64,000 nt of DNA from Janthinobacterium lividum (GCF_011601275.1 NZ_JAAOLY010000002.1:434001-498000), one strand, 5' to 3'; counted from the first letter of the stretch, positions 42,785 through 51,477 are shown. Numbers and translations: made by a program. The notes: generated by a model from the letters alone, not told the origin.

Positions 42785-42798
42785 TTGATCAAAATCGC
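42785..42798. promoter_or_regulatory. FNR/ANR-like half-conserved site
   Basis: TTGAT-CAAA-ATCGC matches TTGATNNNNATCAA at eight of ten positions. feo genes are FNR-activated in enteric bacteria, which makes the site plausible; its distance to feoA (about 280 bp) is long. Confidence 0.4.
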
Positions 42799-42837
42799 TT
42801 GCATTGTCCCGCACTTTGCGCGACAATGAAACGTAAT

Positions 42838-42856
42838 GATAATGATTCTCATTAAA
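42838..42856. promoter_or_regulatory. Fur box upstream of bfd
   Basis: GATAATGATTCTCATTAAA matches the 19-bp consensus GATAATGATAATCATTATC at 15 positions by my count. It lies 63 bp before bfd, as expected for iron-repressed bfd-tonB transcription. Confidence 0.75.
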
Positions 42857-42888
42857 ACACTAGCAACAATGCTTCCAAGCACTAGTGT
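42857..42888 (+). other. Nested hairpin in bfd leader
   Basis: ACACTAG (42857-42863) pairs with CTAGTGT (42882-42888); inside it TGCTT (42870-42874) pairs with AAGCA (42877-42881), leaving a 6-base bulge on the 5' side. It sits between the Fur box and the bfd ribosome site. Confidence 0.5.
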
Positions 42889-42918
42889 CTGTTCATCCTC
42901 CAGCCAGAAGGTGTAGCT

Positions 42919-43134
42919 ATGATTGTATGTGTCTGCAACAACATATCTGATCGTGAAATCCGTCAAGCCGTCGATCTTGGCCTGTCCAGCATGGCCGAAC
43001 TGCGCCGCGACCTGGGCGTGGCCACCTGCTGCGGCAAATGCCACACCTGCGCACGGGAAGTGCTGAACGATCACCTGAACGCCACCGTGGCGCTGCAAGA
43101 AACCGTATTGATGCGAGCTGTACTGACAAACTAA
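42919..43134 (+). CDS. bfd: Bacterioferritin-associated ferredoxin
   Basis: 71-residue [2Fe-2S] protein that reduces and mobilises iron stored in bacterioferritin. The cluster ligands CVC at the N-terminus and CGKC in VATCCGKCHTCA match the BFD-like Fer2 domain. It is Fur-box controlled, as in other bacteria where Bfd is made under iron starvation. tonB follows after 8 bp; the bacterioferritin partner is 2 kb downstream. Confidence 0.95.
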   Translation: MIVCVCNNISDREIRQAVDLGLSSMAELRRDLGVATCCGKCHTCAREVLNDHLNATVALQETVLMRAVLTN

Positions 43135-43142
43135 AGAAAGCG

Positions 43143-43853
43143 ATGAATGCCATGACGATGATGCCCCCGCCCGTAACGGTGCAGGCCGTGCAGCAATTTG
43201 CCGACTTCGACAAGAAGCGCAGCAAATTCGCGCCGCTGATGGCCATCCTTGTCCTGCATATCGCCGGCTTTTACGCCATCCAGAGCGGCCTGCTGAGCCG
43301 CGTCGTCACGGCGGCCATGCCGACCATCACGACCATCAGCATCATCGCCCCGCCGGCGCCACCGAAACCGCCGGCACCGTCCGTACCGAAAACCGTGGAA
43401 CTGAGCGCGCCCGTGCCGCGCGCCGTGATCCCGCCGCTGCCGCTGATCGCCGTCGCGCCGAGCGAACCGACGATTACGCCGCCGCAGCCGACGCGCGCCG
43501 AAGCGGCGCCTGTCGCTACCGCCGCGCCAACGGCACCAGCAGCACCGTCGCCGACACCACCGGCACCGTCGACGCCGCGCACCGTCAGCAGCGTCGAATA
43601 CATCAAGGCGCCGCAACTGATCTACCCGAATCTGTCGCGCCGCCTGGGCGAAAGCGGGACCGTCGTGTTGCGCATCCTGATCAATGAAAAGGGCTTGCCC
43701 GAGCAAATCCTGATCCAGAAATCGACCGGCTACACCAACCTCGATGAAGCGGGCCGCCAGGCCGCCCAGCGCGCGCTGTTCAAGCCGATGATTGAAAACG
43801 GCAAGCCCGTACCCGTGTACGTTTTAGTACCGCTGACCTTCCAACTGAGCTAG
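43143..43853 (+). CDS. tonB: TonB energy transducer
   Basis: 236 residues. One N-terminal membrane helix (PLMAILVLHIAGFYAIQSGLL), a long Pro/Ala-rich periplasm-spanning stretch (about residues 70-150), and the C-terminal TonB domain IKAPQLIYPNLSRRLGESGTVVLRILINEKGLPEQILIQKSTGYTNLDEAGRQAAQRA. It transmits proton-motive force to TonB-dependent receptors. No exbB or exbD accompanies it here. It follows bfd by 8 bp with an AAAGAAAG site, so it shares the Fur-regulated promoter. Confidence 0.93.
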   Translation: MNAMTMMPPPVTVQAVQQFADFDKKRSKFAPLMAILVLHIAGFYAIQSGLLSRVVTAAMPTITTISIIAPPAPPKPPAPSVPKTVELSAPVPRAVIPPLPLIAVAPSEPTITPPQPTRAEAAPVATAAPTAPAAPSPTPPAPSTPRTVSSVEYIKAPQLIYPNLSRRLGESGTVVLRILINEKGLPEQILIQKSTGYTNLDEAGRQAAQRALFKPMIENGKPVPVYVLVPLTFQLS

Positions 43854-43885
43854 CCCACGGCGACGCAAGGCGCCGCTGCCAGCCC

Positions 43886-43920
43886 GCAAGCACCGCACCG
43901 CGTGCCCTGCTTGCTTTTTT
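43886..43920 (+). terminator. First terminator after tonB
   Basis: GCAAGCA (43886-43892) pairs with TGCTTGC (43908-43914), followed by six T. Confidence 0.8.
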
Positions 43921-43953
43921 GCGCCCATTTTAGTCAAGCGATTTGCTTGTTTC

Positions 43954-43995
43954 AGTCTGCCAGCCTACATCCCCGGGCCAGGCAGACTTTTTTTT
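43954..43995 (+). terminator. Second terminator after tonB
   Basis: AGTCTGCC (43954-43961) pairs with GGCAGACT (43981-43988), followed by a run of eight T. It is in tandem with the terminator at 43886-43920. Confidence 0.8.
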
Positions 43996-44019
43996 GCCCG
44001 CTATGGGGTCTGACCCTTT

Positions 44020-44700
44020 TTACATCTCCGCCCACATCCTGAGCAAGTTGTGATAATGCCCCGTCAGCCCCACGGTCGCCGGCGAATCGCCATGCTCCGC
44101 GCGCACGCTCTGGATGTTCTGATCGAGCTCGAACAGCATGCTGCGCTTCCAGTCCTCGCGCACCATGCTTTGCGTCCACAGGAAGGAGCAGATACGCTCG
44201 CCGCTGGTGACGGGCAGCACCTGATGCACGCTGCTCGACGGATACACGATCACGTCGCCGGCCGGCAGTTTCACTTCATGCGTGCCGTAGGAATCGACCA
44301 CCACCAGCTCGCCGCCTTCGTATTCGTCCGGCTCGCTGAGGAAGACGGTCGACGAGACATCCGCGCGCATCGACTGCATGCCGTTTTTCGGCGTGCGGAT
44401 GGCGCCGTCGATGTGCAGGCCATAGTGCTCGCCGCCCGCATAACTGTTGAAGAAGGGCGGCAGGATGCGCAGCGGCAGCACGGCGGCAAAGAACAGCGGA
44501 TTGGCCATCAGCGCGCGGCTGACGATTTCGCCCAGCTCCAGCGCCAGCGGCGAACCTTCGGCCAGCTGGCGGTTGCGCTTGACTTGCGCGCCTTGCGCCC
44601 CGACGCTGGCGCGTCCGTCGACCCAGTCCGTCTGCGCCAGGCGCTGGCGAAACTGCGTCACCTGTTCCGGTGTCAGCACGCCGGGTATATGCAGCATCAT
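44020..44700 (-). CDS. PKHD-type Fe(II)/2-oxoglutarate dioxygenase, PiuC/YbiX type
   Basis: 226 residues. Jelly-roll dioxygenase with the iron facial triad His96-x-Asp98 (HYGLHIDGA) and His159 ([10 protein letters not shown]), and the 2-oxoglutarate-binding Arg169 (TSGERICSF). PiuC/YbiX proteins are iron-repressed and sit beside siderophore receptors; their substrate is unsettled. Here the company is tonB, bfd and bfr. Start may be either of two adjacent ATGs (44700/44697) after AAGGATAG. Confidence 0.9.
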   Translation of the reverse strand: MMLHIPGVLTPEQVTQFRQRLAQTDWVDGRASVGAQGAQVKRNRQLAEGSPLALELGEIVSRALMANPLFFAAVLPLRILPPFFNSYAGGEHYGLHIDGAIRTPKNGMQSMRADVSSTVFLSEPDEYEGGELVVVDSYGTHEVKLPAGDVIVYPSSSVHQVLPVTSGERICSFLWTQSMVREDWKRSMLFELDQNIQSVRAEHGDSPATVGLTGHYHNLLRMWAEM

Positions 44701-44856
44701 CTTGCTATCCTTTTTTCAGTAAATATCGCTGCCCGATTATCGCATCGCGGGCAGCGGCCAAGAAGAGACAAAAGCAAGAACGATCAAACATTCCCGCCTT
44801 TTCAGCGCGGCCGTGCACGCGCGCCAGCGGCGGCAAAACATCATCAGAAACGCGAA

Positions 44857-44873
44857 TGAGAATGGCCTTCATT
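44857..44873 (+). promoter_or_regulatory. Fur-like motif, copy 1
   Basis: TGAGAATGGCCTTCATT; with two bases upstream it reads AATGAGAATGG, matching the left half of the AATGAGAATCATT-type Fur box but not the right half. A close copy lies 68 bp downstream. Confidence 0.35.
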
Positions 44874-44924
44874 TTCCTTAACAAATAAAAAACGGCGCAA
44901 GCGGGCAATCCACTTGAGAATGGG

Positions 44925-44941
44925 TTTTATTCGCACGATAT
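44925..44941 (+). promoter_or_regulatory. Fur-like motif, copy 2
   Basis: TGAGAATGGGTTTTATT, identical to the motif at 44857-44873 in 14 of 17 positions and in the same orientation. Located between the dioxygenase and bacterioferritin promoters. Confidence 0.35.
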
Positions 44942-45121
44942 TTACGTTAAAAAGACGGAAAAATGCCGTTTAGCACCGGAAATCGCCGGCATTTTGCGCT
45001 ATCATGCGGGCATAGCGAAACCGGCAACCTGCGCGCCACCAGGCAGCCAACGCCACCCGGCAGTGAACGCCAGCAGCCTGCGGTTTCATCATCGAACGCG
45101 ACACAGAACAAAGGAAATCCC

Positions 45122-45598
45122 ATGAAGGGCGATAAAGAAGTCATCCGCATGCTCAACGCACAGCTCACCAACGAACTGTCGGCCATCAACCAGTACTTCC
45201 TGCATGCGCGCATGTACAAGCACTGGGGCCTGGAAAAGCTGGGCAAGAAGGAATACGAAGAATCGATCGGCGAAATGAAACACGCCGACAAGCTGATCGA
45301 CCGCATCCTGATGCTCGACGGCCTGCCGAACCTGCAAGCGCTGCACAAGCTGCTGATCGGCGAGAACACGCCGGAAATGCTGGAATGCGACTTGAAGCTG
45401 GAACGCGCCGCGCACGCCACCGTCAAGGAAGGCATCGCCATCAGCGAAAAAGCGGGCGACTACGTCTCGCGCGACCTGTTCCTGATGATCCTGGAAGACA
45501 CGGAAGAGCATATCGACTGGCTCGAAACGCAGATCGACCTGATCGCCAAAGTCGGCATCCAGAATTATCTCCAGAGCCAAATGGCCGTGGAAGAATAA
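45122..45598 (+). CDS. bfr: Bacterioferritin
   Basis: 158-residue 24-mer iron-storage protein. The ferroxidase ligands are in place: Glu18, Glu51 and His54 ([11 protein letters not shown]), Glu94-region [11 protein letters not shown], and EEHIDW with Glu127/His130. Met52, the heme axial ligand, is present, so it is a true heme bacterioferritin rather than a ferritin. ATG 45122 follows AAAGGAAATCCC. It works with Bfd, which is encoded nearby. Confidence 0.97.
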   Translation: MKGDKEVIRMLNAQLTNELSAINQYFLHARMYKHWGLEKLGKKEYEESIGEMKHADKLIDRILMLDGLPNLQALHKLLIGENTPEMLECDLKLERAAHATVKEGIAISEKAGDYVSRDLFLMILEDTEEHIDWLETQIDLIAKVGIQNYLQSQMAVEE

Positions 45599-45613
45599 TC
45601 TGCAGCACCCAAC

Positions 45614-45642
45614 AAAAAACCGGCAGGCTTGCCGGTTTTTTT
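45614..45642. terminator. Terminator between bfr and suxC-like gene
   Basis: ACCGGCA (45619-45625) pairs with TGCCGGT (45630-45636); flanking A-run and T-run make it bidirectional for the two convergent genes. Confidence 0.88.
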
Positions 45643-45652
45643 ACGCCTGCCG

Positions 45653-46981
45653 TCAAGCCTTGCCGGTCTGCGGCGGGCGCAGCTTGACGAACAGTACGGC
45701 CACCGCCGCGCACAGCAGCAGGGCGCCGGCCAGGCGGATGACGTTCTCCGGATTGCCGCCCAGCCAGCTGCGGTAATACAGGGGCAAGGTGAAGATCTGG
45801 ATGATCATCGGAATGACGATGAACATATTGAAAATGCCCATGTAGACGCCCGTGCGCTCGGGCGGAATGCAGCCGGCCAGCATGATGTAGGGATTGCCCA
45901 TGATGCTGGCCCAGGCCAGGCCCACGCCCAGCATGGGCAGCAACAGCAGCGCCGGGCTGTGGATCAGCGGGATGCTCAGCATGCCCACGCCGGCGGCGCA
46001 CAGGCACAGGCTGTGCATGCGTTTGGGACCGAAGCGGCGCGTGAACGGCACCAGCGCAAAGGCGGCGACAAAGGCGACGAAATTGTAGAAGGCGCCCACC
46101 TGCCCGTTCAGCAGGCCCGCGTCGCGAAAACCTTGCGACGCGGGGTCCGTCGTGTGAAACAGGGTCGCCGCCAGCGACAGCGCGATGTACTGCCAGTAGC
46201 AGAACAGGGCGTACCACTGGAACAGGTTGACGAGGGCCAGCTGCTTCATCGTCGGCGGCATGTCGCGCAGGGCCGCGCCGATATCGGCCAGTGTGTGGCG
46301 CCAGCCCGGCGGGCGGCTGCGGATGGCCGCCAGTTCGCTGGCTGTGAGCGGGTTTTCCGGCGTCGTCTTTAAAGTCCACAGCACCGAGGCGAGCGAGAAC
46401 ACGGCGCCGATCAGGAAGGCGGCGATGACGATGTGCGGGATATGGCTGCCATTGACGGCATCCTTGTTCATGCCCAGCATGACCAGCAGCGACGGCGTCA
46501 GGTAGGCCAGCGTTTGCCCCAACCCCGTAAACGCGCTTTGCGTGAGAAAGCCCAGCGAATGCTGCTTCTTGTCGAGCTTGTCGCTGACAAAGGCGCGGTA
46601 CGGCTCCATCGTCACGTTGTTGGCCGCGTCGAGTATCCACAGCAGGCTGGCCGCCATCCACAGGGTGGGACTGAACGGCATGGCCAGCAGGCCCAGGCTG
46701 CACAGGATGGCGCCGATCAGGAAGTACGGCGTGCGACGGCCCCAGCGCGTCACCGTGCGGTCGCTCATGGCGCCGATCAAGGGTTGCACGAGCAGGCCCG
46801 TCATGGGACCGGCCAGCCACAGGTAGGGCAGGCTCGCCTCGTCGGCGCCCAGGTATTTGTAGATGGGGCTCATGCTGCTTTGCTGCAGCCCAAAGCTGAA
46901 CTGGATGCCGAAAAAGCCGACATTCATGTTGACGATCTGCCAGAACGACAGGTGCGGACGGTGCGCGCTGGCGTCGCTCAT
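45653..46981 (-). CDS. suxC: MFS sugar (sucrose) transporter, SuxC-like
   Basis: 442-residue inner-membrane carrier with about 12 helices, related to the GPH/sucrose-proton symporter group: [57 protein letters not shown] (the MFS loop 2-3 motif with [11 protein letters not shown]) and [14 protein letters not shown] 46981 overlaps the amylosucrase stop (ATGA). In Xanthomonas the sux locus pairs such a carrier with a TonB receptor and amylosucrase; the same three are adjacent here, so sucrose is the likely cargo. Confidence 0.85.
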   Translation of the reverse strand: MSDASAHRPHLSFWQIVNMNVGFFGIQFSFGLQQSSMSPIYKYLGADEASLPYLWLAGPMTGLLVQPLIGAMSDRTVTRWGRRTPYFLIGAILCSLGLLAMPFSPTLWMAASLLWILDAANNVTMEPYRAFVSDKLDKKQHSLGFLTQSAFTGLGQTLAYLTPSLLVMLGMNKDAVNGSHIPHIVIAAFLIGAVFSLASVLWTLKTTPENPLTASELAAIRSRPPGWRHTLADIGAALRDMPPTMKQLALVNLFQWYALFCYWQYIALSLAATLFHTTDPASQGFRDAGLLNGQVGAFYNFVAFVAAFALVPFTRRFGPKRMHSLCLCAAGVGMLSIPLIHSPALLLLPMLGVGLAWASIMGNPYIMLAGCIPPERTGVYMGIFNMFIVIPMIIQIFTLPLYYRSWLGGNPENVIRLAGALLLCAAVAVLFVKLRPPQTGKA

Positions 46982-48858
46982 GCTGCTTCCCGTTTTTGCT
47001 CTTGCTCCCGCTCCAGCCACAGCATATGCCAGGGCTGCAGGCCCACCGTGCCGGACAGAACGCTGCCATCGAGGCTGTTGCGCCATTCACCCGCAGGCAA
47101 AGTGTAGCGCTGGGTGGCGCCGCTGAAGTTGCTCAGGCTGAGAAACGCGTCGCCGCGCAACAGCGCCAGCACGGCCGGCGTGTCGGCGGGCAGCACGCTG
47201 CGCGGCGCGGCGGCGGCCAGGGCCGGCAAGCGCCGGCGCACGTCGATCAGCTGGCGCAACGCCGGATACAGCCGGCCGCTGGCGCTCACGCCATCGTGGC
47301 GCCATGCCAGCAGGCTGTCGTCGAACGCGGGACGCTGCAGCCAGCGGCTGTCCATCGCCCGGTCGGCGCGCTGCGTGTAGCTGTGATCGTTGGTCATGCC
47401 CAGTTCATCGCCCATGTACAGCACCGGCAAGGCGCCAAAGCTCAAGGCCAGGCCATGCAGCAGCAGCAGACGACGCAACGCGTATTCCTGCTCCTGCACC
47501 GTGGTGGCGCTTTCCAGGCCGGCCAGCGAGGCGGCCATGCCGTTGCTGCCATGCGCCTTGTCGGCGCTGCTGCTCTGGAAGGCGGCGCCGCGCGCATAGC
47601 TGCCGGGGGCGCCGGCAAAGAACCGCGCGATGCGTGCCAGGCGCGCCGGCCCGTTCGCGCCCGCTTCATTGAGCAGCACGTTCCAGCCGATGTCGTCGTG
47701 GCATCGCACATAACTGAGCCAGCTGGCGGCCGGCGGCAGCGGCGGCGTGGCGGCGATCACCTGCTGCAGCAAGTCCGTGCTTTCCTCGGCCAGCGCGCCC
47801 CAGCCGGCGGCCATCAGGCTGCTGTGATAGGCGATATGGCATTCGGGCGCCGCATCGCTGCCAAAGTAGGCGGGCAGCTTGGGCGTGGGCACGATGGCTT
47901 CGGCCTTGAGCAGCACGCCCGGCGCGACGATGGCGGCAATCGCCCGCAACGCCTGCAGCAGGCTGTGGGCTTCGGGCTGGTTCATGCAATCGCTGCCTTC
48001 GCGCTTCCACAGGAAGGCGGTCGAATCGAGGCGGAACACCTCGATGCCCTTGTTGGCCAGGCCCAGCATGGCGCCGGCCATGGCCGCGAAGACAGCCGGA
48101 TTGGCGTAATTCAAATCCCACTGGTACGGGTAAAACGTGGTCCAGACCCAGCGCTCGAGCTCCGGCACGAACGTGAAATTGCCGGGCGCCGCCTGCGGGA
48201 AAACCTGGCCCACGGTGCGCTCGTAGCGGTCCGGCTGCACGCGGTCGGGATAGGTATGGAAAAAATCGCGCAACTGCGGATCGCCGGCCTTGGCGCCCAG
48301 CGCCCACGCATGGTCGTCGGCCACGTGGTTGAGGATCAGGTCCGAGCACAGGCTGATGCCGGCTGCGCGCAGCTGCGCCGTCAACGCCAGCAAGTCGGCG
48401 TTGCTGCCCAGCGCGGGATCGACTTCCTCGAAGCTGGCGACGGCAAAGCCGCCATCGCTTTCACCGGCGCGCGGACGCAAGAACGGCAGCAGATGCAGAT
48501 ACGTCACGCCCAGTTCGCGCAGGTGGGCAATGCGCGCCGCCACGCCCTGCAGGTTGCCGCCAAAGCGCTGCACATACGCGCTGTAACCGAGCATGGACTG
48601 GCTGGCAAACCAGTCCGGCTGCGTTTCGCGCTGCGCATCCTGCCGCCGTAGCTCGGGGGCGCGCGCCGCGTATAGCCGCCCCACGCTTTCCATCAGATCG
48701 CCCAGCCAGGGCAGGAAGTCCGGCCGCTGGCCATACAGGCTGCCCAGGCGGTCGAGCAAGACCGCCTCCTGGCGCGCATAGCGGCGTGCCGCATCGTCGC
48801 GCAAGTGCGTGGGGAGCGGCGCCAGCAGGCGCGCCAGGGGGCTGCGTATCGAGATCAT
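46978..48858 (-). CDS. suxB: Amylosucrase (GH13), SuxB-like
   Basis: 626-residue glucansucrase that uses sucrose to build alpha-1,4-glucan with release of fructose, or hydrolyses sucrose. The N-terminal helical domain is followed by a GH13 barrel. Nucleophile Asp278 (VFRLDSTAFLWK), acid/base Glu320 (LLKAEAIV) and transition-state Asp388 in VRCHDDIGW match the enzyme of Neisseria polysaccharea in context. No signal peptide: it acts in the cytoplasm after import. Start has AGGATAGGA. It lies between the receptor (15-bp gap) and the carrier gene (4-nt overlap). Confidence 0.9.
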   Translation of the reverse strand: MISIRSPLARLLAPLPTHLRDDAARRYARQEAVLLDRLGSLYGQRPDFLPWLGDLMESVGRLYAARAPELRRQDAQRETQPDWFASQSMLGYSAYVQRFGGNLQGVAARIAHLRELGVTYLHLLPFLRPRAGESDGGFAVASFEEVDPALGSNADLLALTAQLRAAGISLCSDLILNHVADDHAWALGAKAGDPQLRDFFHTYPDRVQPDRYERTVGQVFPQAAPGNFTFVPELERWVWTTFYPYQWDLNYANPAVFAAMAGAMLGLANKGIEVFRLDSTAFLWKREGSDCMNQPEAHSLLQALRAIAAIVAPGVLLKAEAIVPTPKLPAYFGSDAAPECHIAYHSSLMAAGWGALAEESTDLLQQVIAATPPLPPAASWLSYVRCHDDIGWNVLLNEAGANGPARLARIARFFAGAPGSYARGAAFQSSSADKAHGSNGMAASLAGLESATTVQEQEYALRRLLLLHGLALSFGALPVLYMGDELGMTNDHSYTQRADRAMDSRWLQRPAFDDSLLAWRHDGVSASGRLYPALRQLIDVRRRLPALAAAAPRSVLPADTPAVLALLRGDAFLSLSNFSGATQRYTLPAGEWRNSLDGSVLSGTVGLQPWHMLWLEREQEQKREAA

Positions 48859-48873
48859 GAATCCTATCCTTGC

Positions 48874-51168
48874 TTAAAATGCGTATTTCAGGCTGACCTT
48901 GACGGCGCGCCCCGTGATCGAGCGGGCCGCATGGCCATCGCCCTCGACTTCCGTATAGCCGATCTTGTCGAGCAGATTGTTCGCCGTCAGCGCCACCTGC
49001 ATTTGCGGCGTGAGCTGGTAATTGACGAAGGCGTTGAGCACCTGATAGGCGGGCAAGGTGATCGTGTGCGCATCGTCGCCCCACGACTTGCCCGTGCCGA
49101 CCAGGCTCGCGCCCAGGGTAGCCTGCCCCCATTCATAGGTGGGCGCGATCTGGTACACGACACGCGCCTGGCGCCGCGGCGTATTGCCGATCAGCGCCAC
49201 GTCGGCCGCCGCCGTGCCCGTGATCTCGGCATCCGTGAACGTCAGGCCGCCATTGATGCGGAAGTCGCCGGCGCTGTACGCCGCTTCCAGCTCCACGCCC
49301 TTCGCTTCATAGCTGTTGGCCGTGCGCAGCTGGGTGGTCGCTTCGTAATTGCTTTCCTTGGTCTTGGCCTGGAACACGGTGACGAAGGTACTCAGGGGGC
49401 CACGCCGCCATTTCACGCCGCCTTCGAGCTGGCGCACGGTATTGATCGCCACGGGCACGCTGCCATCGAGCGGCGTGCCGAACAGGATGCGGTCCGCATT
49501 GAAGGCCACGCCTTCGCTGACGCGGGCAAACACCGCCAGGTTCGCTTGCAGCTTGTAGTTTGCGCCCAGCGAGTACGAGGTGTGGCCCAGGGTGTAGTCG
49601 ACCCGCTGCACCGTCGACGGCAGATAGGCCTGCGCGCCGGTAGCCTGGTTGGCCGTGCCGCTGGCATGCTGGCGGTCGCGCCGCAAGCCGCCGTCGAGAT
49701 TCAGCGCGCCGCTTTCCCAGGCCAGGTTCAGGTACGGTGACGTCGTGCGGTATTCCATGTCGACGGCGCGCGAGCAGCAGGCGCCAAAGGCCGGGCCGAT
49801 GTAGCCTGGCGTGCCGCTGGCCGTTTGCAGCAGCGCCGGCCGGTCGCCCGTGGCCTGCATCAGGTATTCGTTGAAATTCCAGGTCAGGCCCAGCTTTTGC
49901 TGCGACAAATACAGGCCGGCCGTGGTGGTCAGCTTGCCGCTGTCGAGCACAAACGTCTTGGCCAGCTTGGTGTCGCTCAGGGTATTGCTGGCGTCGTCGA
50001 TGGACGTGTTGAACACCACGGCGGAAAACGCGCGGCCCGTGTAGGGCTTGCCCTGGTTCGGGCCGCTGGCAAACACATAGCTGCCGTCGCTGCCGTTATT
50101 CGACGGGAACACGCCGATAAAGCGCCCCGAGTTGTCGGCATAGCGGAAGTTTTCGCTCACGCTCCAGCCCTGCCCCAGCTTGAACGACGCTTCCACACCC
50201 ACGGTATCGCTCTTGACGTGCAAGCCGTCGTTGACGCGGGTGGCCACGCGCTGGTTATCCTTGTTCAGCACCATGTCGGGCACCCAGTATGGCGAATAGA
50301 AACTGGCCTTGCGCGGGTCGATGCCGGCGATTTCCCCGATGCGGCCATTGCGCACGCTGACGGGCACGGGCAGGGCCGTGGGCGACTGGTCGTCGAGGTG
50401 CTTGAACGACAGGCGCACGAAGCCGCTGTCGAATTCATGCGTGACATTGCCGCGGATCTGGCCGCCCTTTTCGCTGTTCACGCCACTGTGGCGGATGCCT
50501 TCGCCCGTACGCCAGGAGCCGCCGATGAAGAAGCGCGTGCGTTCCGAAATCGGTGCGCCATAATCAAAATCGACCCTCGTCTGGTCGTAGCCCAGGCCGC
50601 GGCTGATGGCCACGCTGCCGCCCTTCTCCTTGCCATTCTTGCTGATGAAATTGATGATGCCGCCCGGCGAATTGGTGGCCAGGGTGGAGGCCGAACCGCC
50701 GCGCACTACTTCCAGGTGATCGAGCGTGGAATCGATCTTGACGAAGCTGTCGGGCGTGGTGAAGTTGAAGTCGCCGAACTGCAGCACGGGCAAGCCGTCT
50801 TCCTGGATCTGCACGTAGCGCGCGCCGCCGGCGGAAATGGGCAGGCCGCGCACGGTGATGTTGGCATTGCCTTCGCCGCCCGAGGATTCGGCGCGCAAGC
50901 CCGGCACCGAGCGCAGGACTTCGGCGGCGCTGGTCGGCGCGTTGTGCAGGATGGTGTCGAGCTCCATGCTGCTGACGGAATTGCTCGATTTCATTTTGGA
51001 CGTGCCGCCGGTGGTGCCCGTGACCACGATGCGTTCCAGGTTCAGGCCATCGGCGGGAGCGGCGCTGGCGGTGTCGGCGGCCGATTGCGCCTGGGCGGCG
51101 CCCAGTTGCAGCATGGCCAGGGCAACGGCTGCGGCCATGCAGCCGCGTTGAGCAGTACGTGTCTTCAT
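48874..51168 (-). CDS. suxA: TonB-dependent receptor, SuxA-like
   Basis: 764-residue outer-membrane active transporter. Signal peptide MKTRTAQRGCMAAAVALAMLQLGAAQAQ; TonB box region LERIVVTG; plug domain with APTSAAEVLRSVPGLRAESSGGEGNANITVRG; then a 22-strand barrel ending VKVSLKYAF with terminal Phe. ATG 51168 is preceded by GGAGACAAG, although the frame extends to 51303. It is first in a receptor-amylosucrase-carrier operon under a LacI-type regulator. By analogy with Xanthomonas SuxA it imports sucrose; oligosaccharides are an alternative. Confidence 0.87.
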   Translation of the reverse strand: MKTRTAQRGCMAAAVALAMLQLGAAQAQSAADTASAAPADGLNLERIVVTGTTGGTSKMKSSNSVSSMELDTILHNAPTSAAEVLRSVPGLRAESSGGEGNANITVRGLPISAGGARYVQIQEDGLPVLQFGDFNFTTPDSFVKIDSTLDHLEVVRGGSASTLATNSPGGIINFISKNGKEKGGSVAISRGLGYDQTRVDFDYGAPISERTRFFIGGSWRTGEGIRHSGVNSEKGGQIRGNVTHEFDSGFVRLSFKHLDDQSPTALPVPVSVRNGRIGEIAGIDPRKASFYSPYWVPDMVLNKDNQRVATRVNDGLHVKSDTVGVEASFKLGQGWSVSENFRYADNSGRFIGVFPSNNGSDGSYVFASGPNQGKPYTGRAFSAVVFNTSIDDASNTLSDTKLAKTFVLDSGKLTTTAGLYLSQQKLGLTWNFNEYLMQATGDRPALLQTASGTPGYIGPAFGACCSRAVDMEYRTTSPYLNLAWESGALNLDGGLRRDRQHASGTANQATGAQAYLPSTVQRVDYTLGHTSYSLGANYKLQANLAVFARVSEGVAFNADRILFGTPLDGSVPVAINTVRQLEGGVKWRRGPLSTFVTVFQAKTKESNYEATTQLRTANSYEAKGVELEAAYSAGDFRINGGLTFTDAEITGTAAADVALIGNTPRRQARVVYQIAPTYEWGQATLGASLVGTGKSWGDDAHTITLPAYQVLNAFVNYQLTPQMQVALTANNLLDKIGYTEVEGDGHAARSITGRAVKVSLKYAF

Positions 51169-51187
51169 CTTGTCTCCAGTGTTGTAT

Positions 51188-51209
51188 GCCGATACATCGA
51201 GGTATCGGC
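51188..51209 (-). other. Hairpin in the suxA leader
   Basis: GCCGATAC (51188-51195) and GTATCGGC (51202-51209) are perfect complements around six bases, ending just ahead of the suxA ribosome site. In RNA it would be a stable 8-bp leader hairpin. Confidence 0.55.
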
Positions 51210-51264
51210 TTGTTATGAGTACTGGCCGCCGCATGCCGTGGCGCGCTGGCTGAGCCGGTACGCC

Positions 51265-51293
51265 ATTATTCAACGAATAAGAATTTATTGCAA
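51265..51293 (-). promoter_or_regulatory. Candidate sigma-70 promoter of the sux operon
   Basis: On the minus strand TTGCAA (51288-51293) is followed after exactly 17 bases by AATAAT (51265-51270, one mismatch to TATAAT). The -35 lies inside the LacI operator 51286-51305, so repressor binding would block polymerase directly. The transcript would begin near 51258, giving a leader of about 90 bases. Confidence 0.6.
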
Positions 51294-51305
51294 TCGATTG
51301 CAATA
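51286..51305. promoter_or_regulatory. LacI-type operator O1 (perfect 20-bp palindrome)
   Basis: TATTGCAATCGATTGCAATA is a perfect palindrome with the central CG typical of LacI-family operators. It overlaps the -35 of the sux promoter. Confidence 0.85.
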
Positions 51306-51443
51306 GAGCGCTGCAACATGGAAATATTGTTGTTTTTAAGAGAATATTACGGACAATACAGAGGAAAACATGGGGAGGTTGAGACGATTACAGCGTTTTT
51401 CATGCTGCTGTGCAGCATAAAAATAAACGGGTGGATCTGAAAT

Positions 51444-51463
51444 TATTGCAATCGGTTGCAATC
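51444..51463. promoter_or_regulatory. LacI-type operator O2
   Basis: TATTGCAATCGGTTGCAATC repeats O1 with two changed bases. It lies 15 bases beyond the stop of the lacI-type gene and 158 bp centre-to-centre from O1, about 15 helical turns, which suits looping. Confidence 0.8.
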
Positions 51464-51477
51464 TCTTGCCAACAGCT

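Larger units (their letters stand above)
42506..42918. other. 413-bp divergent iron-control region (feoA / bfd)
   Basis: No gene here. The region is AT-rich and holds a feoA-side TATAAT with two palindromes in the leader (42592-42604, 42636-42650), an FNR-like site (42785-42798), a good Fur box (42838-42856) and a nested hairpin just ahead of bfd (42857-42888). These are listed separately. Confidence 0.7.
44701..45121. other. 421-bp divergent intergenic region (PiuC-like / bfr)
   Basis: No convincing gene; a short minus-strand frame at 44705-44908 lacks family features and I leave it out. The region is AT-rich in its middle and contains two near-copies of a Fur-like motif (44857-44873, 44925-44941), then the bfr leader with AAAGGAAA before 45122. 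Confidence 0.5.

Noticed and set aside
44705..44908. A 67-codon minus-strand frame upstream of the dioxygenase gene.
   Set aside because: No ribosome site, no recognisable family, and it covers an AT-rich regulatory-looking region.
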